A DNA stretch of 64,000 bases, taken from the NCBI GenBank assembly GCA_963842355.1, contig CAWJGC010000010.1, positions 62,001 to 126,000 on the forward strand. Reading direction: 5' to 3'. Below, piece after piece: positions 24,187 to 33,841 of the stretch; the first letter of the stretch is position 1, and every line of letters starts with the position of its first letter. Below the pieces are notes generated by a model. The model made no database searches. It saw nothing but the letters and a program-made list of their open reading frames with translations, and was not told the DNA's origin. The DNA is from JASHPR01 sp963842355 (GTDB lineage Bacteria; Actinomycetota; Actinomycetes; Streptosporangiales; Streptosporangiaceae). Made by a program: the position numbers and the translations under genes.

Positions 24187-25580
24187 CCGCACCGGACCAG
24201 GCCGGGCCACGGGGCACGGACGCCGCGCAGCAGGCCGCGGCCAAGCGTAACCTCTGGCTGCACTTCACCCGGATGTCGTCCTACTCCAGCGGCGACGTGC
24301 CGGTCATCGTGCGCGGCTCCGGCCAGTACGTGTTCGACACCCGCGGCCAGCGCTACCTGGACGGGCTGTCCGGGCTGTTCGTCAGCCAGATCGGGCATGG
24401 CCGCGCGGAGGTCGCCGAGGCCGGGGCGCGCCAGGGCAGCGAGCTCGCCTACTTCCCGCTGTGGTCCTACGCGCATCCCCGGGCGATCGAACTGGCGCAG
24501 CGGCTGGCCGACCTGGCGCCGGGCGACCTGAACCGGGTGTTCTTCACCACCAGCGGCTCGGAGGCGGTCGAAGCCGCGTGGAAGCTCGCCAAGCAGTACT
24601 TCAAGACGGTCGGCGAGCCGACCAGGTACAAGGTGATCAGCCGCGACATCGCCTACCACGGCACCTCGATGGGGGCGCTGGCGATCACCGCCCTGCCCGG
24701 GATCAAGGAGCCGTTCGAGCCGCTGCCCGCGGGCGGCGTGCGGGTCCCCAACACCAACTTTTACCGCGCCCCCGGGTTCGTGGCCGACGACCTGACCGCG
24801 TTCGGGCGGTGGGCGGCCGACGAGATCGAGCGCGCGATCCTGCGCGAGGGACCCGAGTCCGTCGCCGCCGTGTTCCTGGAGCCGGTGCAGAACTCCGGTG
24901 GCTGCTTCCCGCCGCCGCCCGGTTACTTCCAGCGCGTACGCGAGATCTGCGACCGGTACGGCGTGCTGCTCGTCTCCGACGAGGTGATCTGCGCGTTCGG
25001 CCGGCTCGGCTACTACTTCGGCGCGCAGCGGTACGGGTACCAGCCCGACATCATCACCTTCGCCAAGGGCGTCACCTCGGGCTACGCCCCGCTCGGGGGG
25101 ATGCTGGTCAGCGACCGGCTGATGGAGCCGTTCGCCGCGGGCACCGCCTCGTTCCTGCACGGGGTCACGTTCGCCGGCCATCCGGTCAGCTGCGCGGTCG
25201 CGCTGGCCAACCTGGACGTGTTCGAGAAGGAGGACCTGCTCGGCAACGTCCGGGCGCACGAGGCCGGGTTCCGCGCCACCCTGGAGAAGCTGTATGACCT
25301 GCCGATCGTCGGCGACGTACGCGGCGACGGGTACTTCTACGGGATCGAGCTGGTCCGGGACAAGGCCACCCGCCAGACGTTCAGCGACGACGAGTCCGAG
25401 CGGCTGCTGCGCGGCTTCCTCTCCCCCGCCCTGTTCGAGGCCGGCCTGATCTGCCGCGCCGACGACCGCGGTGACCCGGTCATCCAGCTCTCCCCGCCGC
25501 TCACCTGCGGCCAGGAGCATTTCGACGAGATGGAGCAGATCCTGCGCCGCGTGCTGACGCAGGCCTGGGCCCGGCTCTGA
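24183..25580 (+). CDS. Class III aminotransferase (putrescine/GABA:pyruvate type)
   Basis: This 465-residue PLP enzyme has the lysine in ITFAKGVTSGYAPLGGM (about 290), the aspartate in LLVSDEVICAFGRLG, and the TTSGSEAVEAAWKLAKQYF and YHGTSMGALAIT loops. LWLHFTRMSSY near the N-terminus and VIQLSPPL near the end are typical of the SpuC/putrescine- or GABA-pyruvate aminotransferase group. The exact amine is not determined. Coupling to the Lrp gene suggests amine-induced expression. It is the third class III aminotransferase in 16 kb, which points to specialisation on amine catabolism. Confidence 0.9.
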   Translation: MTAPDQAGPRGTDAAQQAAAKRNLWLHFTRMSSYSSGDVPVIVRGSGQYVFDTRGQRYLDGLSGLFVSQIGHGRAEVAEAGARQGSELAYFPLWSYAHPRAIELAQRLADLAPGDLNRVFFTTSGSEAVEAAWKLAKQYFKTVGEPTRYKVISRDIAYHGTSMGALAITALPGIKEPFEPLPAGGVRVPNTNFYRAPGFVADDLTAFGRWAADEIERAILREGPESVAAVFLEPVQNSGGCFPPPPGYFQRVREICDRYGVLLVSDEVICAFGRLGYYFGAQRYGYQPDIITFAKGVTSGYAPLGGMLVSDRLMEPFAAGTASFLHGVTFAGHPVSCAVALANLDVFEKEDLLGNVRAHEAGFRATLEKLYDLPIVGDVRGDGYFYGIELVRDKATRQTFSDDESERLLRGFLSPALFEAGLICRADDRGDPVIQLSPPLTCGQEHFDEMEQILRRVLTQAWARL

Positions 25581-25908
25581 CCCACTCTGACCCGGTTCGC
25601 GACCGGGATCCGGCGGAAGTTATGCACTCGTTACGGGCGGAGCGTGTCCGGACCGCCCCCTCAGACGTGTCTTATATGACGGCGGGACAGCGTTCGCCCA
25701 GCCCTCACCGCGGGGGGTCCTGGGGGGTCGTCCTCCCCGGGCAGCACTGTCGCCTGACGCGAGACATGCGGGAGGGGTCGGATGTCCAGCAGCAGCCGGG
25801 ACTGGAGCGCTTTGGCCAGCCACAACGAGAGGGTCGTGACCGCCCCGGCCGCGACGTCCGGTCCTGGCCCCGAGCCGGGGCATGCCCCGAATCGGCCGGC
25901 CGCCCGGG
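25581..25908. other. Gene-free stretch between aminotransferase and proS
   Basis: I see no supportable gene, RNA or clear hairpin in these 328 bases. All frames are short and of shuffled composition. It separates convergent genes and includes a GC-rich run with several GGGG and CCCC tracts around 25730-25740. Confidence 0.5.
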
Positions 25909-27655
25909 TCAGGGGCCGGTTGCGGCTGCGGCTGCGGTCCATCGCGCGGACAGGAACTCCTGCACGTACTTGACGGCCTGCTCGGCAGGCACGCGCTCCC
26001 TCTCGCCGGTCGCCCGGCTGGTGATCTCGACCACGCCCTCGGCCAGGTCGCGGCGGCCGACGCTGACCCGGCAGGGAATACCGACCAGCTCGGCGTCCCG
26101 GTACTTGACTCCGGGGCGCTCGTCGCGGTCGTCGAGGAGCACGTCGACCCCGGCCGCCTGGAGCTGGACGTAGATCGACTCGGCGGCCGCCGCCGTGGCC
26201 TGGTCCTGCGGCGACAGCAGCACGATGGTCACCTCGGCCGGCGCCACCCGTACCGGCCAGGTCAGGCCGGCGCCGTCGTGGTGGACCTCGGCGATGACCG
26301 CCATCGCCCGCTCGACTCCGATGCCGTAGCAGCCCATGACCGGGACGATGCTGGCGCCGTCCGGGCCCAGCACGGAGACGCCCAGCGCGGTGGTGTACTT
26401 GCCGCCGAGCTTGAAGATGTGGCCGACCTCGATCGCCCGGATGATCTCCAGCTTGGAGTCGCTTCCGGGGCCGCACCGCGGGCACGGCTCGCCGGCCGTC
26501 ACCTCGCGCAGGTCCGCCCAGCGGCCGACCGCGATATCCCGGTCCACGTCGACGCCGGTCAGGTGCACGTCGTCGGTGTTCGCGCCGGTGGTCATGTCGC
26601 GCCTGCCCTGCAGCGCCAGGTCGGCGATGATCGGCAGCTCGGTGACCCCGACCGCGCCGAGGCTGCCCGGCGACGCGCCGAGCGCGTCCCGGATCTCGTC
26701 GGCCTGGGCGGGCCGGATGTTGCCGGACCCGGTGGCGTCGGCCAGCTTCTGCTCGGCGAGCGGGTGATCACCGCGCAGCAGGACCAGGGTGGGCTGGCCG
26801 TCGATGACGTAGACCAGCGTCTTGATCTGCCAGGCCGGCGGGCTTGCCGTACTGCCGGGCCAGGTCATCGATCGTGCGTACGCCGGGGGTCGGCAGCCGC
26901 TCGGGCGCGGCCGGGCCCGGCCCGTCCTCGATCGTTGGCAGCGCCGAGGTCGCCTTCTCCAGGTTGGCGGCGTAGTCGCATTGGCCGCAGCGCGCGACCA
27001 GGTCCTCGCCCGCCTCGGACGGGCACATGAACTCGACCGAGTCTCTGCCGCCCATGTTGCCGCTCGACGCCTCGACCCCGATCGCCGGAATGCCGAGCCG
27101 GGCGAATATCCGCTCGTACGCGCCGCGGTGCGCCTCGAACGAGACGTCGAGCCCGGCCTCGTCGAGGTCGAAGCTGTAGGAGTCCTTCATCGTGAACTCC
27201 CGGACCCGGAGCAGCCCGCTCTTGGGCCGCGGCTCGTCGCGGAACTTGACCTGGAACTGGTACCAGAACTGCGGCAGCTCGCGGTAGGAGGACAGCTCGA
27301 GCGCGAGGTAGGTGAAGATCTCCTCGTGCGTCATGCCGAGGACGACCTCGGCGCCCTTGCGGTCGGTGAGCCGGAACATCTCCTCGCCCATCACCTCGAG
27401 CCGCCCGCTCTTCTCCCAGATCCAGGCCGGCTGCATGCTCGGCAGCAGGAACTCCTGCGCGCTGATCCGGTTCATCTCCTCCCGGATCACGTTCATGATC
27501 TTGGCCCGGACCCGCACGCCGAGCGGCAGCAGCGAGTAGTGGCCCGCCATGAGCTGGCGGATGAACCCGGCGCGCAGCAGCAGCCGGTGGCTCGCCGCGT
27601 CGGCGTCAGCGGGATCCTCGCGCAAGGTGGGGATATGGAGCTGGGACCAGCGCAT
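25909..27655 (-). pseudogene. proS: Prolyl-tRNA synthetase, interrupted by one frameshift
   Basis: The N-terminal part (27655 to about 26840) starts MRWSQLHIPTLREDPADADA and contains motif 1, the THEE motif (GMTHEEIFTYLA) and motif 2 (FRDEPRPKSGLLRVREFTMK). The rest, in another frame, continues TLVYVIDGQPTLVLLRGDHP (the INS editing domain), motif 3 GCYGIGVERAMA and the anticodon-binding domain, ending at 25909. Joining them needs removal of one base inside the G/C run near 26833-26842; all catalytic motifs are otherwise intact. The enzyme charges tRNA-Pro and is essential unless a second ProRS exists. The defect is either a sequencing error or recent inactivation. No T-box leader was seen upstream. 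Confidence 0.88.
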
Positions 27656-27761
27656 GCCTATCGCGCCCTCTGTCTGTTGGAATCGATATCGGTTGGAACC
27701 GGAACACGCAGTCTATGGCGTCTCCTGCTGGCCAGAAGATACACGCCCGGCAGCCGGGCCC

Positions 27762-30521
27762 CTATTGATTTCGGAGCGCGCGATCCTCGAGGTCGGCGGC
27801 TTGCAGCTCGCTGCGCGAGGAGATACCCAGCTTGGCGTAGACGCCGCGGAGATGCGCGTCGATCGTCCGCGGGCTGAGGAACAGCCGGGCGGCGGCTTCT
27901 CTGCGGGTAGCCCCGGCGGCCATGATGCGGGCGACCTGGTGCTCTTGCGGGGTGAGCGGCTGAGCGCGTCCCTGGTCCGGGCGGCGTACCGACTCGCCGC
28001 TGGCCCGAAGCTCGCTACGGGCGCGCTGGGCCCAGGGGTCCGCGCCAAGCCGCTCGAACAGCCAGAGCGCGGCGCGCAGGTGCTCCCGCGCCTGCAGGCG
28101 CTCGCGCTTGCGGCGTAGTGACTCCCCGCAGAGCAGCTCCGTCCGCGCCCGGTCGAAGGGCCGCTCGCCGGTGGCGTGCTGGCGCAGCGCGGCGGCGAAG
28201 TGGTCACTGGGATCGGCGTCGGGTGCGAGCAGGCCGCGGGTCCGGGCGAGCAGCGCGAGGTTGGGCACCGATCCGGCGGCCGTGAACCAGGTCGCGAAGC
28301 TGGTCATGGCCTGGGCCGCGACGCCGGCCTGGCAGGCGCGGGCACTGGCTTCGGCGTAGGCGGGGAACGCGTGCAGCCGCATCAGCGGGTCCGCGGGTCC
28401 GAGCCCGCGGGCGGCCACGTCACTGAGATGCGTGAACGCACGGTCCGCTCGTCCCTGGGCCAGCTCCATCTCGCCGAGCGCGACCGAGACCATGTGGTCG
28501 ATCAGCGGCAGCCTGCGGGTCAGGATGGTCTCGTAGCACTCGGCGACCCTGGATCTGGTCTCCTCCTCGGTGCCGAACGACGCGGCGACGCGGGCCAGCA
28601 CGGCGAGATGGAAGCAGGCGATGTTCCGCTGGCCGGTGAGCTGGGCCAGCGACAGCCCCTCGGTGGCACTGGCCCGCGCCGATGCGGCGCGCCCCTGCAG
28701 GAGCTCGCTGCTGGCCACCATCGTCAGCGCCTGGGCGACCATCGCGACGCTGCCCGCGGCGCGGGCCTGGGCCGCGTCGGCGTGGAAGAACCGCCGGGTC
28801 TGGTCGTCGTCGCCGAGCACGAAGGCGGCGATCCCGGCCCAGAACAGGCGGCGCGGGTCGGCGGAGGTCTCGGCGGCGGCCAGCGCCTGCCGCAGCCGGG
28901 GCACGGCGCCCGGGATGTCGCCGTCGAGCCAGCGAGCCATGCCGCCGAGGAACGTGGCCGCGAAGCGATCGCCCGGATCGTCGGTCCCGCCGGGGGTCAG
29001 TTCCTCGGCCCGGCGGCTCACCCGCGCCTCGGCGCCGGTGTCCGCGCAGAGCACCGCGGCCTCCCGGGCCTGCAGCAGCAGCTTCTGGGCCCGCGCCGGG
29101 TCGGCGGCTGCGACGGCGGCCGCGGCGTTGGTGAGGCGCACGAGCGCGTCGGCGGGCGTCGCGTCGGCCATCTCGATCAGCGCCCGGGTGTACTCGATGT
29201 CGGCGACGACCACGGCGTCGGCGGCCAGTTCGCTGGCCTCGTGCAGCAGCGACGAGGCCGGTTCCGGGCGCCCGGCCAGCCAGGCGGCCTCGGCGGCCCC
29301 GGCCAGCCGCCGGGACCGGGTGCCCGGATCGCTGGTCAGTGAGCTGGCCCGGCGCAGGGCCGTGGCGGCGGCGCCGAACCCGCTGCGGGCCCGCGCGCGC
29401 CAGGCGCTTTCCTCCAGGGCGTCGGCGACGGCGTCGTCCGGTCCGGCGAGAGCCGCCGCCTGGTGCCAGGCCCGCCGGTCCGGGTCGGGCGTGTCGGCGA
29501 GCGCCCGGTGCACCCGGGCCCGCTGCGAGAACGACGCGCTCTCGTACACGGCCGAGCGGACCAGCGGATGGCGGAAGGTCACCTCCGCCGGGGTGAAGCG
29601 AAGCAGTCCCGTCGCCTCCACGGCGTCGATGTCGGCCGGCTCGATGGCCAGGTGCCGTGCGGCGGCCTGCACCACGGCCGGGTCGGCGGTACTGTCCGCG
29701 GCGGCCAGCAGCAGCAGGAGCTGGCTGGCCGCCGGCAACTCGCGCGCGCGGGCCAGGAACGCGTCCTCCAGCGCCGGGGTGAGCGGGAGCAACTCGCCCG
29801 CCGGTGTGCCGAACAGCTCGCCACCGGACAGGTGTCCGCCGCTCAGGGCGAGCGGCAGCTCGAGCAGCGCCAGCGGGTTGCCCTGAGCGATCTGCAGGAT
29901 CAGATTCCGCGAGCCGGCCTCCAGCGCCCCGGCGTGCTCGAGCAGCAAGGCCGCGGAGGCTTCCTGGCTCAGCCCGCCGAGGCGCAGTGCCCGGAATCCG
30001 GCGGCGTCGAGCACCCGGTCCCGGCCGTCCCGGGTGGCCAGCACCAGCGCGACCGGGTCGGCCTGGAGCCGGCGCGCCGCGAACGTGATCGCCTCGGCGG
30101 AAGGGCCGTCGAGCCACTGCGCATCATCGACCACGCACAGCAGCGGGAGTTCCTCGGCCGCGGCCGCCAGCAGTTCCAGCGTGGCCGCGCCGGCCAGGAA
30201 GCGGTCCGGCGTCCCGGACTCGGCCAGGCCGACGACGCCGCGCAGGGCGCCGGCCTGCGCCGGGGCGAGCCGGTCCAGGTGATCCCGCAGCGGCCACACG
30301 AGCTGATGCAGGCCGGCGAAGGCGAGTTCCGCCTCCCCGTGGATGCCGGCCGCCCGCAGCACCCGCATGCCCGTCGCCCGGGCGACCGTGTCCTCGAGCA
30401 GGGCCGACTTCCCGGCCCCCGGCGCGCCGTGAATGACCAGGACGCCACTGCGCGAGGCCCGGGCCTCCGCCAGCATCGCGCCGACCGCCGCACGCTCGGC
30501 ATCCCTCCCGTAGAGGGCCAT
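27762..30521 (-). CDS. Large ATP-binding LuxR-family regulator (LAL)
   Basis: The 919-residue protein begins with an AAA-type ATPase: Walker A HGAPGAGKSALLEDTV (about residue 30) and Walker B LLCVVDDAQWLDG (about 130). A long helical TPR-like middle follows, and it ends in a LuxR HTH (LTPQEHQVARIMAAGATRRE then AAARLFLSPRTIDAHLRGVY, about residues 845-905). LAL regulators activate carbon-source or secondary-metabolite genes when a ligand is bound. The MFS exporter at 30649 is read divergently from the same 130-bp region and is a possible target. The start ATG follows the usual short LAL N-terminus (YGRDAERAAV). Confidence 0.9.
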   Translation of the reverse strand: MALYGRDAERAAVGAMLAEARASRSGVLVIHGAPGAGKSALLEDTVARATGMRVLRAAGIHGEAELAFAGLHQLVWPLRDHLDRLAPAQAGALRGVVGLAESGTPDRFLAGAATLELLAAAAEELPLLCVVDDAQWLDGPSAEAITFAARRLQADPVALVLATRDGRDRVLDAAGFRALRLGGLSQEASAALLLEHAGALEAGSRNLILQIAQGNPLALLELPLALSGGHLSGGELFGTPAGELLPLTPALEDAFLARARELPAASQLLLLLAAADSTADPAVVQAAARHLAIEPADIDAVEATGLLRFTPAEVTFRHPLVRSAVYESASFSQRARVHRALADTPDPDRRAWHQAAALAGPDDAVADALEESAWRARARSGFGAAATALRRASSLTSDPGTRSRRLAGAAEAAWLAGRPEPASSLLHEASELAADAVVVADIEYTRALIEMADATPADALVRLTNAAAAVAAADPARAQKLLLQAREAAVLCADTGAEARVSRRAEELTPGGTDDPGDRFAATFLGGMARWLDGDIPGAVPRLRQALAAAETSADPRRLFWAGIAAFVLGDDDQTRRFFHADAAQARAAGSVAMVAQALTMVASSELLQGRAASARASATEGLSLAQLTGQRNIACFHLAVLARVAASFGTEEETRSRVAECYETILTRRLPLIDHMVSVALGEMELAQGRADRAFTHLSDVAARGLGPADPLMRLHAFPAYAEASARACQAGVAAQAMTSFATWFTAAGSVPNLALLARTRGLLAPDADPSDHFAAALRQHATGERPFDRARTELLCGESLRRKRERLQAREHLRAALWLFERLGADPWAQRARSELRASGESVRRPDQGRAQPLTPQEHQVARIMAAGATRREAAARLFLSPRTIDAHLRGVYAKLGISSRSELQAADLEDRALRNQ

Positions 30522-30648
30522 GGCTGGATGGTACTCGGCGACCGCCTAGGCGAAATCACGGTGAGATCGCCGGCGCGCGCGGGCCAGCCGCGCGGTCATG
30601 CTCCGGGAAGAGAGCCGGTGATCGCACCGGCCCCGGAGAGGAGGAGTG

Positions 30649-32148
30649 ATGACCTTTACGTCACATCTGCGCCGCCGCGGATTTATCCAGGAGCCCGCCG
30701 CGCCCGGTCAGGAGGCCCGCGTCGGTCAGCGGGCCGCGGGGCCCGCGGCATGGTCTCGGCGCCGGTGGCTGGCGCTGGCCGTGCTGGCGATGGCCGACTT
30801 CGTCGTCATCCTCGATTCCTCGATCGTCAACGTGGCCCTGCCCTCGATCGGCCGGGCCCTGAGCATGTCCCCGGGCGGCCTGTCCTGGGTCGTCAACGCC
30901 TACGTGCTGACCTTCGGCGGGTTGCTGCTCCTCGGCGGCCGGATCGCCGACCGCTTCGGGCGGCGGCGCGTGTTCATCACCAGCCTGGCCGTCTTCTCGG
31001 CCGCATCGCTGGCCGGCGGGCTGGCCGTCAGCGGGGCGGCGCTGATCGCGGCGCGCACCGTGCAGGGGCTGGCCGCCGCGGCGCTCGCGCCCGCGGCCCT
31101 GTCGCTGGTCACCGCGACCTTCGCGGAGGGCGCCGAGCGTAACCGGGCCATGGGGATCTGGGGTTCGGTCGCCGGTTCCGGGGCGGCGGTCGGCGTCCTG
31201 CTCGGCGGCGTGCTCACCACGTCCCTGGGCTGGCGGTGGATCCTGTTCGTCAACGTGCCGATCGGCATCGTGTGCGCCATGACGGCACCGCATCTGATCG
31301 CCGAGAGCCGCGCCCCGCGCGATGGCCGCGGTTTTGACCTGGCCGGCGCGGTTACGGTCACCGCCGGGCTCGGCGGGCTGGTCTACGGCCTGGTCGGGGC
31401 CAGCGCGGCCGGGTGGCTCTCGCCGCGGACGGTGGGCTCTCTCGGCCTGGCCGTGGTGCTGCTCGGGACCTTTGCCGCGATCGAGCGGCGGGCCAGCGGG
31501 CCGCTGGTCCCGCTGCGCATCTTCCGGCTGCGGGCACTGCGGGCCGCCAACGTGATCATGCTGCTGACCGGCGCGGCGGTCCTCAGCCTGTTCTTCGTCC
31601 TGTCCCTGTACGAACAGCAGGTGCTCCGCTACAGCGCCCTGCAGGCGGGGCTGAGCCAGCTGCCGCTGGCCGTCACCATCATCGCCGCGGCCGGGCTGGC
31701 CTCCCGTCTCATCGCACGAGCCGGGCTCAGGTCGGCGCTGCTGGCCGGCCTGGTCCTGTTCGCCGCCGGGCTGGCGTGGCTCGCGCAGGTCACTGACGCC
31801 TCATCGTTCACCGATGGCATCCTCGGCCCCTCGCTGCTGGTCGGTGCGGGCCTGGGCCTGGCCTTCGTCTCGCTGACCATCGGCGCAGTGACCGGAACGG
31901 CGGGCCGGGAGGCCGGGCTGGCCAGCGGGCTGATCAGCAGCTCGCAGCAGGTCGGCGGCGCGCTCGGGCTGGCCATCGCGGCCACGATCGCCTCCGCGCA
32001 GACCACCCGGTCCCTCGCCTCGGGCGCCGCGGCCGCCCCGGCGCTGACCGCCGGCTTCCGGCTGGCGTTCGTGGCCGCGGCCGCGTTCGCCGCCTTCGGC
32101 GCGGTGTTCGCCCTGCTGCTCATGCCCGGCCGGAAGGATCAGCGATGA
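30649..32148 (+). CDS. MFS drug exporter, DHA2 (14-helix, EmrB/QacA) type
   Basis: The 499-residue membrane protein has about 14 predicted helices. The DHA2 signatures are VVILDSSIVNVALPSIG in helix 1, GGRIADRFGRRRVF in the first cytoplasmic loop, and GSVAGSGAAVGVLLGGVLT, the motif C of antiporters, in helix 5. It would export a drug or natural product by proton antiport. A short ribosome-site-rich leader (GGAGAGGAGGAG) precedes overlapping GTG/ATG starts. It overlaps the next gene by 4 bp, so the exporter and the thioredoxin-reductase-like protein are co-translated. Confidence 0.9.
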   Translation: MTFTSHLRRRGFIQEPAAPGQEARVGQRAAGPAAWSRRRWLALAVLAMADFVVILDSSIVNVALPSIGRALSMSPGGLSWVVNAYVLTFGGLLLLGGRIADRFGRRRVFITSLAVFSAASLAGGLAVSGAALIAARTVQGLAAAALAPAALSLVTATFAEGAERNRAMGIWGSVAGSGAAVGVLLGGVLTTSLGWRWILFVNVPIGIVCAMTAPHLIAESRAPRDGRGFDLAGAVTVTAGLGGLVYGLVGASAAGWLSPRTVGSLGLAVVLLGTFAAIERRASGPLVPLRIFRLRALRAANVIMLLTGAAVLSLFFVLSLYEQQVLRYSALQAGLSQLPLAVTIIAAAGLASRLIARAGLRSALLAGLVLFAAGLAWLAQVTDASSFTDGILGPSLLVGAGLGLAFVSLTIGAVTGTAGREAGLASGLISSSQQVGGALGLAIAATIASAQTTRSLASGAAAAPALTAGFRLAFVAAAAFAAFGAVFALLLMPGRKDQR

Positions 32149-33437
32149 GCAGGCCAGCGATCATGGTGCTCGACGACCGGTGCGACCGCCTGGCCGCCCT
32201 GGAGGATGCGCTCCGCCGACGGTACGGCCAGGACTACCTGATCGCCAGCGAGACCTCGGCCGCGACGGCGCTGAGCCGTCTGACCGGATGGCGGGAAGCC
32301 GGGCGCCCGGTAGCGCTGGTGCTGGCCGCGATGGCGGCGGCCGGGACCGATACCGCGGACTTCCTGGCCCGGGCCCGCGGCGTCCAGCCCGCCGCCAAGC
32401 GCGTGCTGGTCGTTGCGCGGGGCGGCCCGGCCGCGCCCAGCCTGCGGGTGCCCGCGCCGTTGCTGCAGGATCGCTCGGCCGCCGCTCCGGTCCTGGGCGC
32501 GATGGCGCTCGGGCTCATCGACTCCTACCTGCCCTCGCCGGGTTCCCCGCGCGACGAGGGCTTTCACCGCGGGGTGAGCGAATTGCTGGAGGAATGGGCG
32601 CTTACCGCCGCCCCGGCGCGGCCCGCGGTCCGGATCATCGGCCAGGAACAGTCGGCCCGTTCCCACGAACTGCGTGACGTCCTGGCCCGCAACAGCATCC
32701 CTTACGTCTTCTACTCCACCCGGTCAGCGGAGGGCAGGCGGTGGCTCGAGCAGGCCGGGCAGGACGGCTCGGCGCGGCCGGTGCTGGTCATGTACACCGG
32801 GGAGATCCTGGTCGACCCGTCCATCGAGCGGCTGGCCGCCGCGTTCGGGGTGGCCGGCCTGCCGGAGGGCACCGTGGACGTGGCGATCATCGGCGCCGGG
32901 CCGGCCGGGCTGTCCGCCGCGGTGTACACCGCGTCTGAGGGCCTGTCGACCGTGCTGCTCGAACGCGAGGCCGTAGGCGGGCAGGCGGGCAGCAGCTCGC
33001 TGATCCGCAACTACCTGGGCTTCCCGCGCGGCGTCAGCGGGGCCGGCCTGGCCACGCGGGCGTTCGAGCAGGCCTGGTCCTTCGGCGCCGTCCCCGCGGT
33101 GGCCGGGCCGGTCACCGGACTCCAGCCCGCCCCGGAGGGCTACCTGGCGCGGCTCGGCGGCGTGCCGGAGCGCTCGGTGCGCGCCCGCAGCGTGGTGATC
33201 GCCACCGGCGTGCTCACCGGCAGCGACCTGCCGGCCGCGGACGGGCCTGGCACCGGCCCGGCCGCCCGGTCCCGGCCGCGCCTCCCGTTCGCCCTGGAAA
33301 CCAGCCTGCCCGGCGTGTTCGCCGCGGGCGACGTCCGGCACCGCTCGGTCAAGCGCGTCGCGGCCGCGGTGGGCGAGGGCTCGATCGCCGGCACCCAGGT
33401 CGCCGATTACCTGCGGGCGCCGGCGCGCAATGGCTAG
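32145..33437 (+). CDS. Thioredoxin-reductase-like flavoprotein lacking the NADPH domain, with degenerate REC domain
   Basis: The 430-residue protein is shorter than its relatives of about 550. Residues 1-110 resemble a response-regulator receiver, but the phospho-acceptor region (usually LLADQRMPG) reads LVLAAMAAAG, so the Asp is gone. A thioredoxin-like half domain (RIIGQEQSARSHELRDVL, about 165-235) follows, then the TrxR FAD domain (VAIIGAGPAGLSAAVYTA, about 246; SLPGVFAAGDVRHRSVKRVA near the C-terminus). At residues 351-361 the sequence jumps from VVIATGV directly to LTGSDL. This removes the roughly 110 residues with the NADPH-binding fold and the CxxC region. FAD may still bind, but reduction by NADPH is not expected. 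It is coupled to the MFS gene. Confidence 0.8.
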   Translation: MSRPAIMVLDDRCDRLAALEDALRRRYGQDYLIASETSAATALSRLTGWREAGRPVALVLAAMAAAGTDTADFLARARGVQPAAKRVLVVARGGPAAPSLRVPAPLLQDRSAAAPVLGAMALGLIDSYLPSPGSPRDEGFHRGVSELLEEWALTAAPARPAVRIIGQEQSARSHELRDVLARNSIPYVFYSTRSAEGRRWLEQAGQDGSARPVLVMYTGEILVDPSIERLAAAFGVAGLPEGTVDVAIIGAGPAGLSAAVYTASEGLSTVLLEREAVGGQAGSSSLIRNYLGFPRGVSGAGLATRAFEQAWSFGAVPAVAGPVTGLQPAPEGYLARLGGVPERSVRARSVVIATGVLTGSDLPAADGPGTGPAARSRPRLPFALETSLPGVFAAGDVRHRSVKRVAAAVGEGSIAGTQVADYLRAPARNG

Positions 33438-33513
33438 CCTGCCGGGCCTTCCGGGTGCCACCGGCTCGCCAGGGCCGGCCATTCCGGCACCGGGTCCGGC
33501 AGCGGGTCGCCGC

Positions 33514-33531
33514 CCGGGCTGCGCAGCCCGG
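33514..33531. terminator. GC-rich palindrome after the MFS/flavoprotein operon
   Basis: CCGGGCTGCGCAGCCCGG is an 18-bp perfect palindrome that can form a 7-bp stem with a GCGC loop, 77 bp after the flavoprotein stop. It lacks a T-run. A terminator is the simplest reading, but the AT-richer repeats GTGAGTTA just downstream also mark a promoter region for the next operon. Confidence 0.4.
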
Positions 33532-33598
33532 TTCGTGACTGTGAGTTAGAGTGAGTTACTCATAGTTTGGTCCCGGCCAGGCCGGGCACAGATCCCTC

Positions 33599-33841
33599 AT
33601 GCGGACGGACAGGTCTGGTCGCCGGGCGCCCGGGGTGCTGTCGTTCATCATAGGCATCTCCGCGATCTTCGACTTCACCGGCGCGACCATCTTCCGCATG
33701 GTCCGGCCGAGCATGCCGGAACCTCCGCCGCCCGGCTCGCGACCCGACCCGTTCCAGTCGGCCCTGGACACCATCATGGCGGCGCATCGTGAGGTGATCG
33801 TGCATACCCGAGACAAGAGGGGTCTGACCTTACCCGCGTGA
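33599..33841 (+). CDS. Small membrane protein of unknown function
   Basis: The 80-residue frame has one hydrophobic segment (VLSFIIGISAIFDFTGATIF, about residues 13-33), a proline-rich linker and a charged helical tail. I do not recognise a family. It overlaps the next gene by 4 bp (GTGA), which supports translation. The ATG at 33599 lacks a clear ribosome site, and GTG 33635 could be the true start. It is probably co-expressed with the following DUF2335-like membrane protein. Confidence 0.5.
   Translation: MRTDRSGRRAPGVLSFIIGISAIFDFTGATIFRMVRPSMPEPPPPGSRPDPFQSALDTIMAAHREVIVHTRDKRGLTLPA

Noticed and set aside
27656..27761. T-box leader upstream of proS
   Set aside because: No conserved T-box sequence, specifier stem or terminator could be recognised in the 100-bp region.
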